Source of the DNA: Candidatus Cryosericum hinesii | GTDB taxonomy: Bacteria > Caldisericota > Caldisericia > Cryosericales > Cryosericaceae | Length of the DNA: 64,000 nt | Assembly: GCF_003570985.1 (NCBI RefSeq) | Contig: NZ_QXIW01000031.1 | Coordinates: forward strand, 107,059-171,058 | Direction: 5' to 3' | Part shown: positions 8,393 through 14,281 of the stretch, piece after piece | Position numbering within the stretch: position 1 is the first letter of the stretch | How the letters are laid out: each line of letters begins with the position of its first letter | Translations under genes and position numbers: made by a program | Notes under the pieces: generated by a model | The model's database searches: none | Told to the model about the DNA's origin: nothing | The model's input: the letters and a program-made list of their open reading frames with translations, nothing else

Positions 8393-8751
8393 ACTCCACT
8401 TCCGTCATCGGCGTCGTGCGGTTCGTCCCGGCCGGGGTCGATGCCCAGGGACTTCTTCCTGTTTGTCAGGACACACCGCTCTGCACACGAAGCCAAGTCG
8501 AGAATGCATGGGACCGTAAGCGAGTAGCGGATTTGCGTGCCGATCCTCATGGCGTCTACGAGGCCTGCTTCCTTGAGGAGGGAGAGGTGCTTGGACGCTA
8601 CGGACTTCTCGACCTCTGCCTCGGCAGCCAGTTCACAGACGCACCAAGGTCTGGTGGCAAGCCGAGTGAGCAAGAACACGCGCAACGGGTGAGCCATGGC
8701 CTTGAACATATGTGCTGTCAGTTCGCAGTGTATTCTCTCTTGTTCAGTCAT
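8368..8751 (-). CDS. arsR: ArsR-family regulator 2, divergent from the two-gene permease
   Basis: 127-residue winged-helix regulator. The sensor region reads RPWCVCELAAEAEVEKSVAS and continues KHLSLLKEAGLV, so the CVC motif of As(III)-type ArsRs is present. Further Cys (CILDLASCAERC) in the C-terminal dimerisation helix might add a second metal site, as in CmtR-like proteins. I start at MTEQERIHC; the open frame reaches upstream to 8856 but would consume the divergent promoter region. Its 3' end runs into the AOR remnant by about 25 nt. It probably represses itself and the permease genes at 8857-9878. Confidence 0.87.
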   Translation of the reverse strand: MTEQERIHCELTAHMFKAMAHPLRVFLLTRLATRPWCVCELAAEAEVEKSVASKHLSLLKEAGLVDAMRIGTQIRYSLTVPCILDLASCAERCVLTNRKKSLGIDPGRDEPHDADDGSGVPVTGRPL

Positions 8752-8763
8752 AATGATATTGTT

Positions 8764-8822
8764 GCAAGGTTCGGAAACTTTGTCAAATTCACTCTTGACA
8801 AGGTTGCTAAGTTGCCGACAAT
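8764..8822 (+). promoter_or_regulatory. Divergent promoter/operator between arsR2 and the split permease
   Basis: A near-palindrome, TTGCAAGGTT-CGG-AAACTTTGTCAA (8763-8785), is a likely ArsR site. On the plus strand TTGACA (8795-8800) and GACAAT (8817-8822) with a 16-nt spacer could drive the permease genes. Confidence 0.5.
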
Positions 8823-8856
8823 GGAAACATAGCAAATACAATATGGAGAGGTACAT

Positions 8857-9339
8857 GTGGAGAACTTGATTCTGTATGGTGTCGTCGCTGTCCTGTTAGT
8901 GTTCTCAATGATCAGAGACAGGGCCAAAACAAAGAAAGCCCTGATGAAGGGACTCAAGGCGTTTGAGGGCATCCTGTCGCAGTTCCTGATTGTTTTGATG
9001 CTTGTCGCGATCGTTCTGGCTGTGTTCGATCCTGCCACAATCTCGCGGCTGCTCGGTGCCGGCTCGGGTTTCATGGGAATCATGATTGCCTCACTTGTCG
9101 GGGCTATCACACTCATTCCTGGATTTGTGGCGTTCCCCGCAGCGGCAGAGCTGCTCCGGAATGGTGCAGGGGTAACACAGATAGCGGCGTTCGTGTCCTC
9201 GCTCATGATGGTTGGCATCGTGACCCTGCCTCTGGAAATCAGGTACTTTGGCAAGAAAGCGGCCATTGGTCGCAACACCCTTGCCTTCGCGTTTTCCATT
9301 GTAGCTGCGCTGTTTGTCGGATGGATGGTAGCAAGATGA
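8857..9339 (+). CDS. Permease, N-terminal half (DUF318/ArsP-type two-gene transporter)
   Basis: 160-residue membrane protein with about four predicted hydrophobic helices and the sequence LVGAITLIPGFVAFPAAAELL, similar to the paired-Gly/Pro permease motif in the DUF318 superfamily. GTG start with GGAG 8 nt upstream. The next gene starts in its stop (ATGA), and together they have about the helix count of one complete permease. It lacks the FCTCSAIP motif of the ArsP copy at 11188. Probably exports a metal(loid) or organometal; the substrate is not readable from sequence. Confidence 0.8.
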   Translation: MENLILYGVVAVLLVFSMIRDRAKTKKALMKGLKAFEGILSQFLIVLMLVAIVLAVFDPATISRLLGAGSGFMGIMIASLVGAITLIPGFVAFPAAAELLRNGAGVTQIAAFVSSLMMVGIVTLPLEIRYFGKKAAIGRNTLAFAFSIVAALFVGWMVAR

Positions 9340-9878
9340 CGCTCAACAGCTTCCTGAAGAAATATCGTGCCACTCTCATGATGGTCGTCATCTTCGTGGC
9401 GTTCTTGTTCCTGTTTCCCTCCAAAGCTGCTTGGGCAGAGAAGTCCCTCTTTGATCAGTTGAGGACCATGTTCCTCGTGATGCCTCCGATTTTCGTCCTG
9501 TTGGGACTGCTGGATGTCTGGGTTCCACGAGAGACACTCATCAGGTACATGGGCAAAGGGTCTGGGCTAAAAGGGACTTCGCTGGGTATTGTCCTGGGTG
9601 CTGTTGCTGCAGGGCCTCTGTATGCGGCATTTCCGGTGGCGGCCGTCCTCATGGACAAGGGAGCCAGCTTCATGAACGTGCTCGTATTCATCGGAGCGTG
9701 GTCCACCCTGAAGATACCGATGTTTCTGTTCGAGATGCAGTCGCTTGGGGCGCGTTTTGCGGTCGCGCGGTTCCTTGTCGATGTCCCCGGCATCTTCCTC
9801 ATTGCATTCATTTTGAACAAGTTGCTGACCGCGGAGGACGTTGAGAAGATCTACTCTGCGTCGCACGATGCCAAGTGA
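9336..9878 (+). CDS. Permease, C-terminal half (DUF318/ArsP-type two-gene transporter)
   Basis: 180-residue integral membrane protein with four or five helices and the repeat-unit motif LGAVAAGPLYAAFPVAAVLM, paralogous to the motif in the upstream half. This is the inverted-repeat topology expected for the superfamily. I chose the ATG in the ATGA overlap (9336) rather than the ATG at 9321. Likely heterodimerises with the preceding product. Followed by the DGC-domain gene, so arsR2 probably controls all three. Confidence 0.8.
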   Translation: MTLNSFLKKYRATLMMVVIFVAFLFLFPSKAAWAEKSLFDQLRTMFLVMPPIFVLLGLLDVWVPRETLIRYMGKGSGLKGTSLGIVLGAVAAGPLYAAFPVAAVLMDKGASFMNVLVFIGAWSTLKIPMFLFEMQSLGARFAVARFLVDVPGIFLIAFILNKLLTAEDVEKIYSASHDAK

Positions 9879-9977
9879 TTCTCTGCAACTCCGGTCGTGG
9901 ACCGCGTCGGGTAGAGTGCAGGGAAGGTGTTGTCGAGCGCACAGATCACTGAATTGCTGACCAAGGAGGCTACTACT

Positions 9978-10361
9978 ATGGAAAGCTCTTGCACATCTGG
10001 TTCAAAGGTTCTTCTTTACTCCTGTTCTGGCGCTGCGAATACGGGCTATCTTGCCGATCAAATCGCACGAAAGCTCTTTGCTGACGGAGTAGGAAAGATG
10101 ACGTGTTTGGCAGCGGTGGGAGCAGGCAACTCCGGATATGTAGAGACTGCACGTACTGCCGACTTGGTGGTCGTGATCGATGGTTGCCCAGTGTCGTGTG
10201 GCAAACAGATCATGGATAAACTCGGCATCCGTCAGCTGCACGTTGCTACGACGGATCTTGGTATCGAAAAGGGCAAGACAGCCATTACGGCCGACGTCAT
10301 CGACAATGTCACCGAGAAAGTCCGGACACTCATCTGTGATGAATTGAAACGTGTCAAGTAG
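9978..10361 (+). CDS. DGC-domain putative metal-binding protein
   Basis: 127-residue soluble protein with the family-defining DGCPVSCGKQ motif in the middle and an N-terminal YSCSGAANTGYLADQIARKL segment. DGC-domain proteins are described as zinc-binding and often sit near metal(loid) resistance genes. Start at ATG with AAGGAGG 8 nt upstream; a TTG at 9927 is less likely. Its place behind the split permease suggests it binds or senses the exported ion, which is inference. Confidence 0.82.
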   Translation: MESSCTSGSKVLLYSCSGAANTGYLADQIARKLFADGVGKMTCLAAVGAGNSGYVETARTADLVVVIDGCPVSCGKQIMDKLGIRQLHVATTDLGIEKGKTAITADVIDNVTEKVRTLICDELKRVK

Positions 10362-10582
10362 AGAGCTGAGTCCAAATCGAAAACTGCTGATTGTCGTGGT
10401 GGTCTTCTTTGAAGCCTATTTCGTTCCGTGAAGAGCGCCTCGGGTCAGCAGCTCCCTGAGCGAGGCTTCTTCGAGAAGATGACCAGTCTCGAGCTGAGGG
10501 TGTCCGCAGGGCCACCGGGGCCATCTTCGTGCCGGTCGGCATCTACTACTGTCTCAAGTACGTTTTTGGTCTGCCAATCTGA
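10351..10582 (+). pseudogene. Possible decayed membrane-protein gene
   Basis: Three frames carry membrane-protein-like fragments in sequence order: VSSRELSPNRKLLIVVVVFF then EAYFVP and a stop; RGFFEKMTSLELRVS; and TGAIFVPVGIYYCLKYVFGL ending PI and stop. Joined by two frameshifts they would make a small protein with an N-terminal and a C-terminal helix. I cannot name the family. The rest of the 390-bp gap up to arsR3 holds only its promoter. Confidence 0.35.
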
Positions 10583-10692
10583 ACCCAACTGCTACGGTAA
10601 CTAACCAAAGGTGACTGATGACCCACATCGACCAATCTAGTGTCGTTCGGTATATGCGTTCCAGGAGGTTCGCATCATCCAGTGTCTGGGTC

Positions 10693-10735
10693 TTGACAAC
10701 GCAACACCTCCACATAATATATCAATGTACATTGA
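10693..10735 (+). promoter_or_regulatory. arsR3 promoter and operator
   Basis: TTGACA (10693-10698) and TAATAT (10715-10720) with 16-nt spacing. The perfect 14-nt palindrome TCAATGTACATTGA (10722-10735) abuts the -10 box, a typical ArsR-site position. The operator sequence differs from the one before arsR1. Confidence 0.72.
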
Positions 10736-10753
10736 ATCAATGGGAGTTGTGAC

Positions 10754-11080
10754 ATGATCCAGCGTGTGCCGGTTAGTGGAGTACAGGACATAGGTACGGA
10801 CTGGAACTCCGTATGCGAGGAGCAGGCGAAGTTTGTGTCAGTTCTGGTGGGCCTGCAGCGCATCAAGATTTTGAGGTTGCTGCGTGGCGGAGAACTGTGT
10901 GTCTGCGACATCGAGCACGCGCTCGGTATCCCACAGAACCTGGTTTCGCATCACTTGAGGGTCCTGCGCGAGGCTGGGCTTGTCTCTGCTCGCAAGGAGG
11001 GGCAGTTCGTGTACTACTCGCGCGTCGAGGACCGCATTCTTCAGTTGACACAAGCCTTGACAGGATTGCTGTCAACATAG
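10754..11080 (+). CDS. arsR: ArsR-family regulator 3
   Basis: 108-residue winged-helix repressor, close to the minimal ArsR size. The As(III) sensor motif is ELCVCDIEHALG, followed by the recognition helix IPQNLVSHHLRVLREAGLV. GGGAG lies 7 nt before the ATG. It is followed by a strong terminator (11139-11159) and then the ArsP-like permease gene, so permease expression may need read-through or its own promoter. Its operator is upstream at 10722. Confidence 0.9.
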   Translation: MIQRVPVSGVQDIGTDWNSVCEEQAKFVSVLVGLQRIKILRLLRGGELCVCDIEHALGIPQNLVSHHLRVLREAGLVSARKEGQFVYYSRVEDRILQLTQALTGLLST

Positions 11081-11138
11081 GACGAAAGGAAGCAACAGGG
11101 ACTATCGTCGGCGCTGGCGCCTGACGGGGTAGCCGGAG

Positions 11139-11159
11139 GGCGGGCGACCGCCTTTTTTT
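11139..11159 (+). terminator. Intrinsic terminator between arsR3 and the ArsP-like gene
   Basis: GGCGG-GCGA-CCGCC stem with a GNRA-type tetraloop followed by seven T. The downstream permease ATG is only 29 nt away, so it may act as an attenuator rather than a simple end of transcript. Confidence 0.8.
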
Positions 11160-11187
11160 AAACACCGATATATCAACGGAGGTTGCT

Positions 11188-12138
11188 ATGCTGACACTGT
11201 TTGCTGACTGGTTCACCTACACGCTTTTGCGCCTGCCAAAGGGGCGCCTGATAACGGAAGCCATTCACTTCTTCGTGTACGACATCCCTAAAATCTACCT
11301 GCTCCTCGTCGTTATCGTGTTTGTGGTTGCTATGCTCAGAACCTGGATTCCCGCCGAAAAGATCAAACGTCTACTCGTTCACCGGCACCAGTTCGTCGGC
11401 AATGTCCTTGCTGCTTCTCTGGGCATTTTCACCCCCTTCTGCACGTGCTCTGCCATTCCGATGTTCATTGGATTCGTGGAGTCCGGCGTACCGCTTGGGG
11501 TGACATTCTCGTTTCTGGTGGCAAGCCCTATGATCAACGAGGTCGCGATGGTGCTGCTATGGGGACTGTTTGGAGCCAGGGTCGCCTTGCTCTATGTGGG
11601 TGTGGGGCTCCTTATCGCGATTGTGTCGGGTGTCATCATCACTCGGCTTCACATGGAGAAGTACGTTGAGGATTATGTCTACATGATCAAGGTCGGCGCT
11701 GCTGCAGGGGATGCTCCCATGACCTTCAAGGATCGCGTCGTTGCCAGCTGGAGATACGTGGGCGAGATCTTCCGCAAAGTGGCTCCATGGGTGGCGGTCG
11801 GCGTTGCCATCGGTGCATTCATCCATGGGTACGCTCCCGAGAATTTCCTGGCCAGATACGCAGGTCGTGACAATCCCTTTGCGGTTCTCATCGCCGTTGC
11901 GATCGGTATTCCTCTCTATTCGAATGCCGAGGGCGTCATTCCTGTCGTTCAGGCGTTGTGGGCCAAGGGTCTGCCTCTAGGGACAACGCTGGCTTTCATG
12001 ATGGCTGTCACCGGACTCTCGATGCCGGAGATGATTATCCTGCGCCGCGTTCTCAAGCCAAGGCTGCTTGCAACATTCATCGGTGTCGTGGGCGTCGGTA
12101 TTCTCATCGTGGGGTATTTCTTCAACTGGGTCCTGTAA
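11188..12138 (+). CDS. ArsP/DUF318-type permease
   Basis: 316-residue integral membrane transporter with about eight helices. The family hallmark TPFCTCSAIP lies at about residues 82-91 (C85, C87), followed by GVPLGVTFSFLVASPMINE; a second repeat carries AIGIPLYSNAEGVIPVVQAL. In Campylobacter ArsP this superfamily exports trivalent organoarsenicals; other members move Cu/Zn. GGAGG lies 5 nt before the ATG. Its last 136 bp are repeated almost perfectly at 14061, and a diverged copy of its end occurs at 7972. It is the best candidate for the efflux partner of ArsA because no ArsB/Acr3 gene is present. Confidence 0.85.
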   Translation: MLTLFADWFTYTLLRLPKGRLITEAIHFFVYDIPKIYLLLVVIVFVVAMLRTWIPAEKIKRLLVHRHQFVGNVLAASLGIFTPFCTCSAIPMFIGFVESGVPLGVTFSFLVASPMINEVAMVLLWGLFGARVALLYVGVGLLIAIVSGVIITRLHMEKYVEDYVYMIKVGAAAGDAPMTFKDRVVASWRYVGEIFRKVAPWVAVGVAIGAFIHGYAPENFLARYAGRDNPFAVLIAVAIGIPLYSNAEGVIPVVQALWAKGLPLGTTLAFMMAVTGLSMPEMIILRRVLKPRLLATFIGVVGVGILIVGYFFNWVL

Positions 12139-12139
12139 C
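12004..12139 (+). repeat. 136-bp direct repeat, copy A (3' end of the permease)
   Basis: Identical to 14061-14196 except for one base (GTCACCGG versus GTCACTGG). The pair brackets the 1.9-kb cassette with the HdrA-like, ferredoxin, NifX-like and OsmC genes. It encodes the last 44 residues of the permease and the stop. Confidence 0.95.
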
Positions 12140-12172
12140 CGTCCGCAGGACACCCAATTTGGATCAGCAAGA

Positions 12173-12197
12173 AGCCCGGCCTCGTCGAGGCCGGGCT
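12173..12197 (+). terminator. GC-rich terminator, copy 2
   Basis: 12-bp arms AGCCCGGCCTCG and complement around one T. Same core as at 8083 and 14230. No U-tract follows because the AOR remnant begins directly. Confidence 0.75.
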
Positions 12198-12303
12198 CTG
12201 AGCCGTTCCACAGCAGCTTGCACGATCCCATGAGTGAGAAACAGGTTCGGAATAGGGAGAGAGCTTCAGCCTTGTCGGCAATCGTCGGAAGTTCGCCCTA
12301 CGC
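12198..12303 (-). pseudogene. Relict internal fragment of an AOR-family oxidoreductase
   Basis: On the minus strand it reads GELPTIADKAEALSLFRTC, then FSLMGSCKLLWNGSEP, matching residues about 524-560 of the intact AOR (GQLPTFADKAEALSFFPLFR, then TWFSLMGLCKLPWNDSEP) including the fourth cluster-ligand Cys. A stop precedes it and everything else is missing. It joins the permease terminator on one side and the HdrA-like gene on the other. Confidence 0.85.
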
Positions 12304-12678
12304 CGGTTTGCTCTCTGACTGCTCTCTTTCCGAGACCGCCTCTCGTATCTTGTTCACCACCTGTTCCGTATTCATATTTCGTATTTCGATGCCGATGTGC
12401 TTGTCTCTTGCAAATCCCGCACTATCAAATGCATCTCTGTACATCTTCTTCTGCATCGCAGGATCGCAGGCAGCAACATAGAGTTCATCGATCTCAGCCC
12501 CTTTGAGCAATTCCCTGAGATATCGGTCTCCATCTTCTGCACAGAGCTGTGGGTGGACTCCTACCCATTCGAATATATTCTCTCTCCTCAAGGTGTTCAA
12601 GACTTCAAACGTGTCCATCGCTTGAAATGATGGACATGTCCCCTGGCACACGCACAACAGTAATCCTTTTTTACTCAT
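12298..12678 (-). CDS. HdrA N-terminal-domain-like small protein
   Basis: 126-residue soluble protein. The arrangement LCVCQGTCPSF near the N-terminus, then EIDELYVAACDPAMQKKMYRDAFDSAGF and HIGIEIRNMNTEQVV, resembles the N-terminal segment of heterodisulfide reductase HdrA, where Cys residues bind an iron-sulfur cluster; the FAD domain is absent. Good GGGGAGG site upstream. It forms an operon with the ferredoxin and NifX-like genes. Base composition is visibly AT-richer than the flanks, suggesting import. Probably an electron-transfer or Fe-S carrier; the partner could be the AOR. Confidence 0.7.
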   Translation of the reverse strand: MSKKGLLLCVCQGTCPSFQAMDTFEVLNTLRRENIFEWVGVHPQLCAEDGDRYLRELLKGAEIDELYVAACDPAMQKKMYRDAFDSAGFARDKHIGIEIRNMNTEQVVNKIREAVSEREQSESKPA

Positions 12679-12680
12679 AC

Positions 12681-12890
12681 CTATTTCCTCCCCTCTCCAA
12701 AATAGCTAATAGCCTTGTTATCACAAATCTTCGAACATCCTCGGCAGAATTCAACACAGTTGTCTGGATTTACTACTTCCGGATATCCGTCTTTATCAAT
12801 TGCATAAACGCCATGGGAACAGAAGTTTACACATTCGTGACACTGAATGCATTTATCCTTATCTACTATAGGATACCAATTTTTCGCCAT
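12681..12890 (-). CDS. 4Fe-4S ferredoxin
   Basis: 69-residue ferredoxin-like protein with CIQCHECVNFC and a second motif CVEFCRGCSKIC. The second cluster motif is irregular (CxxxCxxCxxxC), so one normal and one atypical cluster are likely. I prefer the ATG with GAGG 8 nt upstream; a GTG at 12899 overlapping the previous stop is possible. AT-rich like its neighbours. Lies in the middle of the three-gene cassette. Confidence 0.85.
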   Translation of the reverse strand: MAKNWYPIVDKDKCIQCHECVNFCSHGVYAIDKDGYPEVVNPDNCVEFCRGCSKICDNKAISYFGEGRK

Positions 12891-12895
12891 TCCAC

Positions 12896-13231
12896 TCACC
12901 TCGCTTCAATGTTTTGGAAAGTCTTCAACATATCTGCAATTCTGCCCGCACTTCCCTCCTGCACCAATACATTGCCCTTAAGAAGCTCGTTCGCTATGTC
13001 TGCATTCTCAACAGACGATACAACCAATTTCTCTGCCTTCGTCTCTTTAATGAACTCAGCAAACGCTACTGCATCTACTTCTTGCTTGAAAAAGACATTT
13101 TCCACGTTTGTCACTTTCTTGAGCTTACCGCCTTCGATCTCCACAACAGTGATATATTCCGATTGAGAAATGTTACTGCCCAGATCACTGTTTAATCCAA
13201 GGTGGTTTTTTGATGCGAAAGCAATAATCAT
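12896..13231 (-). CDS. NifX/NifB-type iron-molybdenum cofactor-binding family protein
   Basis: 111-residue single-domain protein: MIIAFASKNHLGLNSDLG resembles the start of the dinitrogenase Fe-Mo cofactor family, with SEYITVVEIEGGKL and VENADIANELLKGNVLVQEG, followed by the alternating alpha/beta layout typical of NifX-like and MTH1175-like proteins. Many free-standing members are not nitrogen-fixation proteins and bind Fe-S or Mo-S clusters. First gene of the cassette, AT-rich. A role in loading or carrying a cluster for the nearby pterin oxidoreductase is speculative. Confidence 0.78.
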   Translation of the reverse strand: MIIAFASKNHLGLNSDLGSNISQSEYITVVEIEGGKLKKVTNVENVFFKQEVDAVAFAEFIKETKAEKLVVSSVENADIANELLKGNVLVQEGSAGRIADMLKTFQNIEAR

Positions 13232-13393
13232 TGTGTCACTTCCCTCACAGATATTACACTAAGCGCATCGACTCATCTAGAATGTCCATGAAATATAAAA
13301 CGAATCTACTCGAAAATATCCACCATTTTCTCTAAGTGAAGCCTCGCCTTATGGCGGAGCTTCTGTAAACTTGCTATCTGACAGGACAGGCGA

Positions 13394-13843
13394 CTACTTG
13401 TCGATAACGATGGTCGCTGGTTTCAAACTGACGCCATTTCCAAGTGAATCGCCGGCCGGGCAGCGGCTCTGGATGAATTTCTGGAATGCTTCGACCTTAT
13501 CCTGGGGCGCATCCGTCTTGATGTGCATGGTGAACCGGATTTCCTGGTAGCCGGGACGCACGTTCGGATCTCCCTTGAGAAACCCGTCAGTGTCCAGATC
13601 TCCCTCGAGCTCGACCCAGAATTCCTTGAGATCGATGCCCTGAGATTTAGCAAACGCAGCGGCGACGATACACTGGCAGGAACCCAGAGATACCAGTAGA
13701 CCCTCAACCGGGTTCATGCCAGTATCGGTGCCACCCAGCGACGGCGGTTCATCGATGATCACCTTGAAGCCGCGGGACTCGCTCTCGACTGCAAGACCCC
13801 CTGGGAGCTTACGCGAAATAGCCTTGAATGTTGTCATTGCCAT
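13394..13843 (-). CDS. OsmC/Ohr-family protein
   Basis: 149-residue protein of the OsmC fold. Both peroxidatic/resolving Cys positions are present: VSLGSCQCIVAAAFAKSQG and FIQSRCPAGDSLGNG. That fits thiol-dependent (hydro)peroxide reduction in the cytosol. The start is the ATG with GGAGG 7 nt upstream; an in-frame ATG at 13942 is rejected. It lies between the AT-rich cassette and the second copy of the permease tail, with a more typical base composition than the cassette. Confidence 0.88.
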   Translation of the reverse strand: MAMTTFKAISRKLPGGLAVESESRGFKVIIDEPPSLGGTDTGMNPVEGLLVSLGSCQCIVAAAFAKSQGIDLKEFWVELEGDLDTDGFLKGDPNVRPGYQEIRFTMHIKTDAPQDKVEAFQKFIQSRCPAGDSLGNGVSLKPATIVIDK

Positions 13844-14060
13844 GTTGACGCCTCCATTTCTATTTGAGACAACGAGCGTTTTATGTCTCGATAGAAGCAT
13901 AGTTGCGCAACTTGCCAACTTCAACCAGAAGCAACTGTCCATTTATTCACAATGTTCAACTGGGATGTCGCCATCAGGATCACCACACAACCTTCATGTC
14001 AACTCACGTAAGAATGTACGTGAACCATCAGGTCGTGAACTCATCAGAAATGGTCGCGTA

Positions 14061-14196
14061 GCTGTCACTGGACTCTCGATGCCGGAGATGATTATCCTGC
14101 GCCGCGTTCTCAAGCCAAGGCTGCTTGCAACATTCATCGGTGTCGTGGGCGTCGGTATTCTCATCGTGGGGTATTTCTTCAACTGGGTCCTGTAAC
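14061..14196 (+). repeat. 136-bp direct repeat, copy B (orphan permease 3' end)
   Basis: Near-perfect copy of 12004-12139 (one mismatch). It is an orphan: the preceding frame runs through unrelated sequence, so the permease tail is not part of a working gene. It is followed by the third GC-rich terminator and the intact AOR gene. The flank before it (13844-14060) shows no gene. Confidence 0.95.
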
Positions 14197-14229
14197 TGTA
14201 GACGATGCGCCTCTCCTGAACAGCAAAGA

Positions 14230-14254
14230 AGCCCGGCCTCGTCGAGGCCGGGCT
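14230..14254 (+). terminator. GC-rich terminator, copy 3
   Basis: Arms AGCCCGGCCTCG and complement around one T, then TTTC. It lies between the orphan permease tail and the 3' end of the AOR gene and may serve both strands. Confidence 0.8.
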
Positions 14255-14281
14255 TTCTGATGTGGCAGATCTGGCTGAAGA

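Noticed and set aside
12896..13231. NifX-like gene as evidence for nitrogen fixation
   Set aside because: No nifHDK or nifB in the window; stand-alone NifX-like proteins are common in non-fixers.
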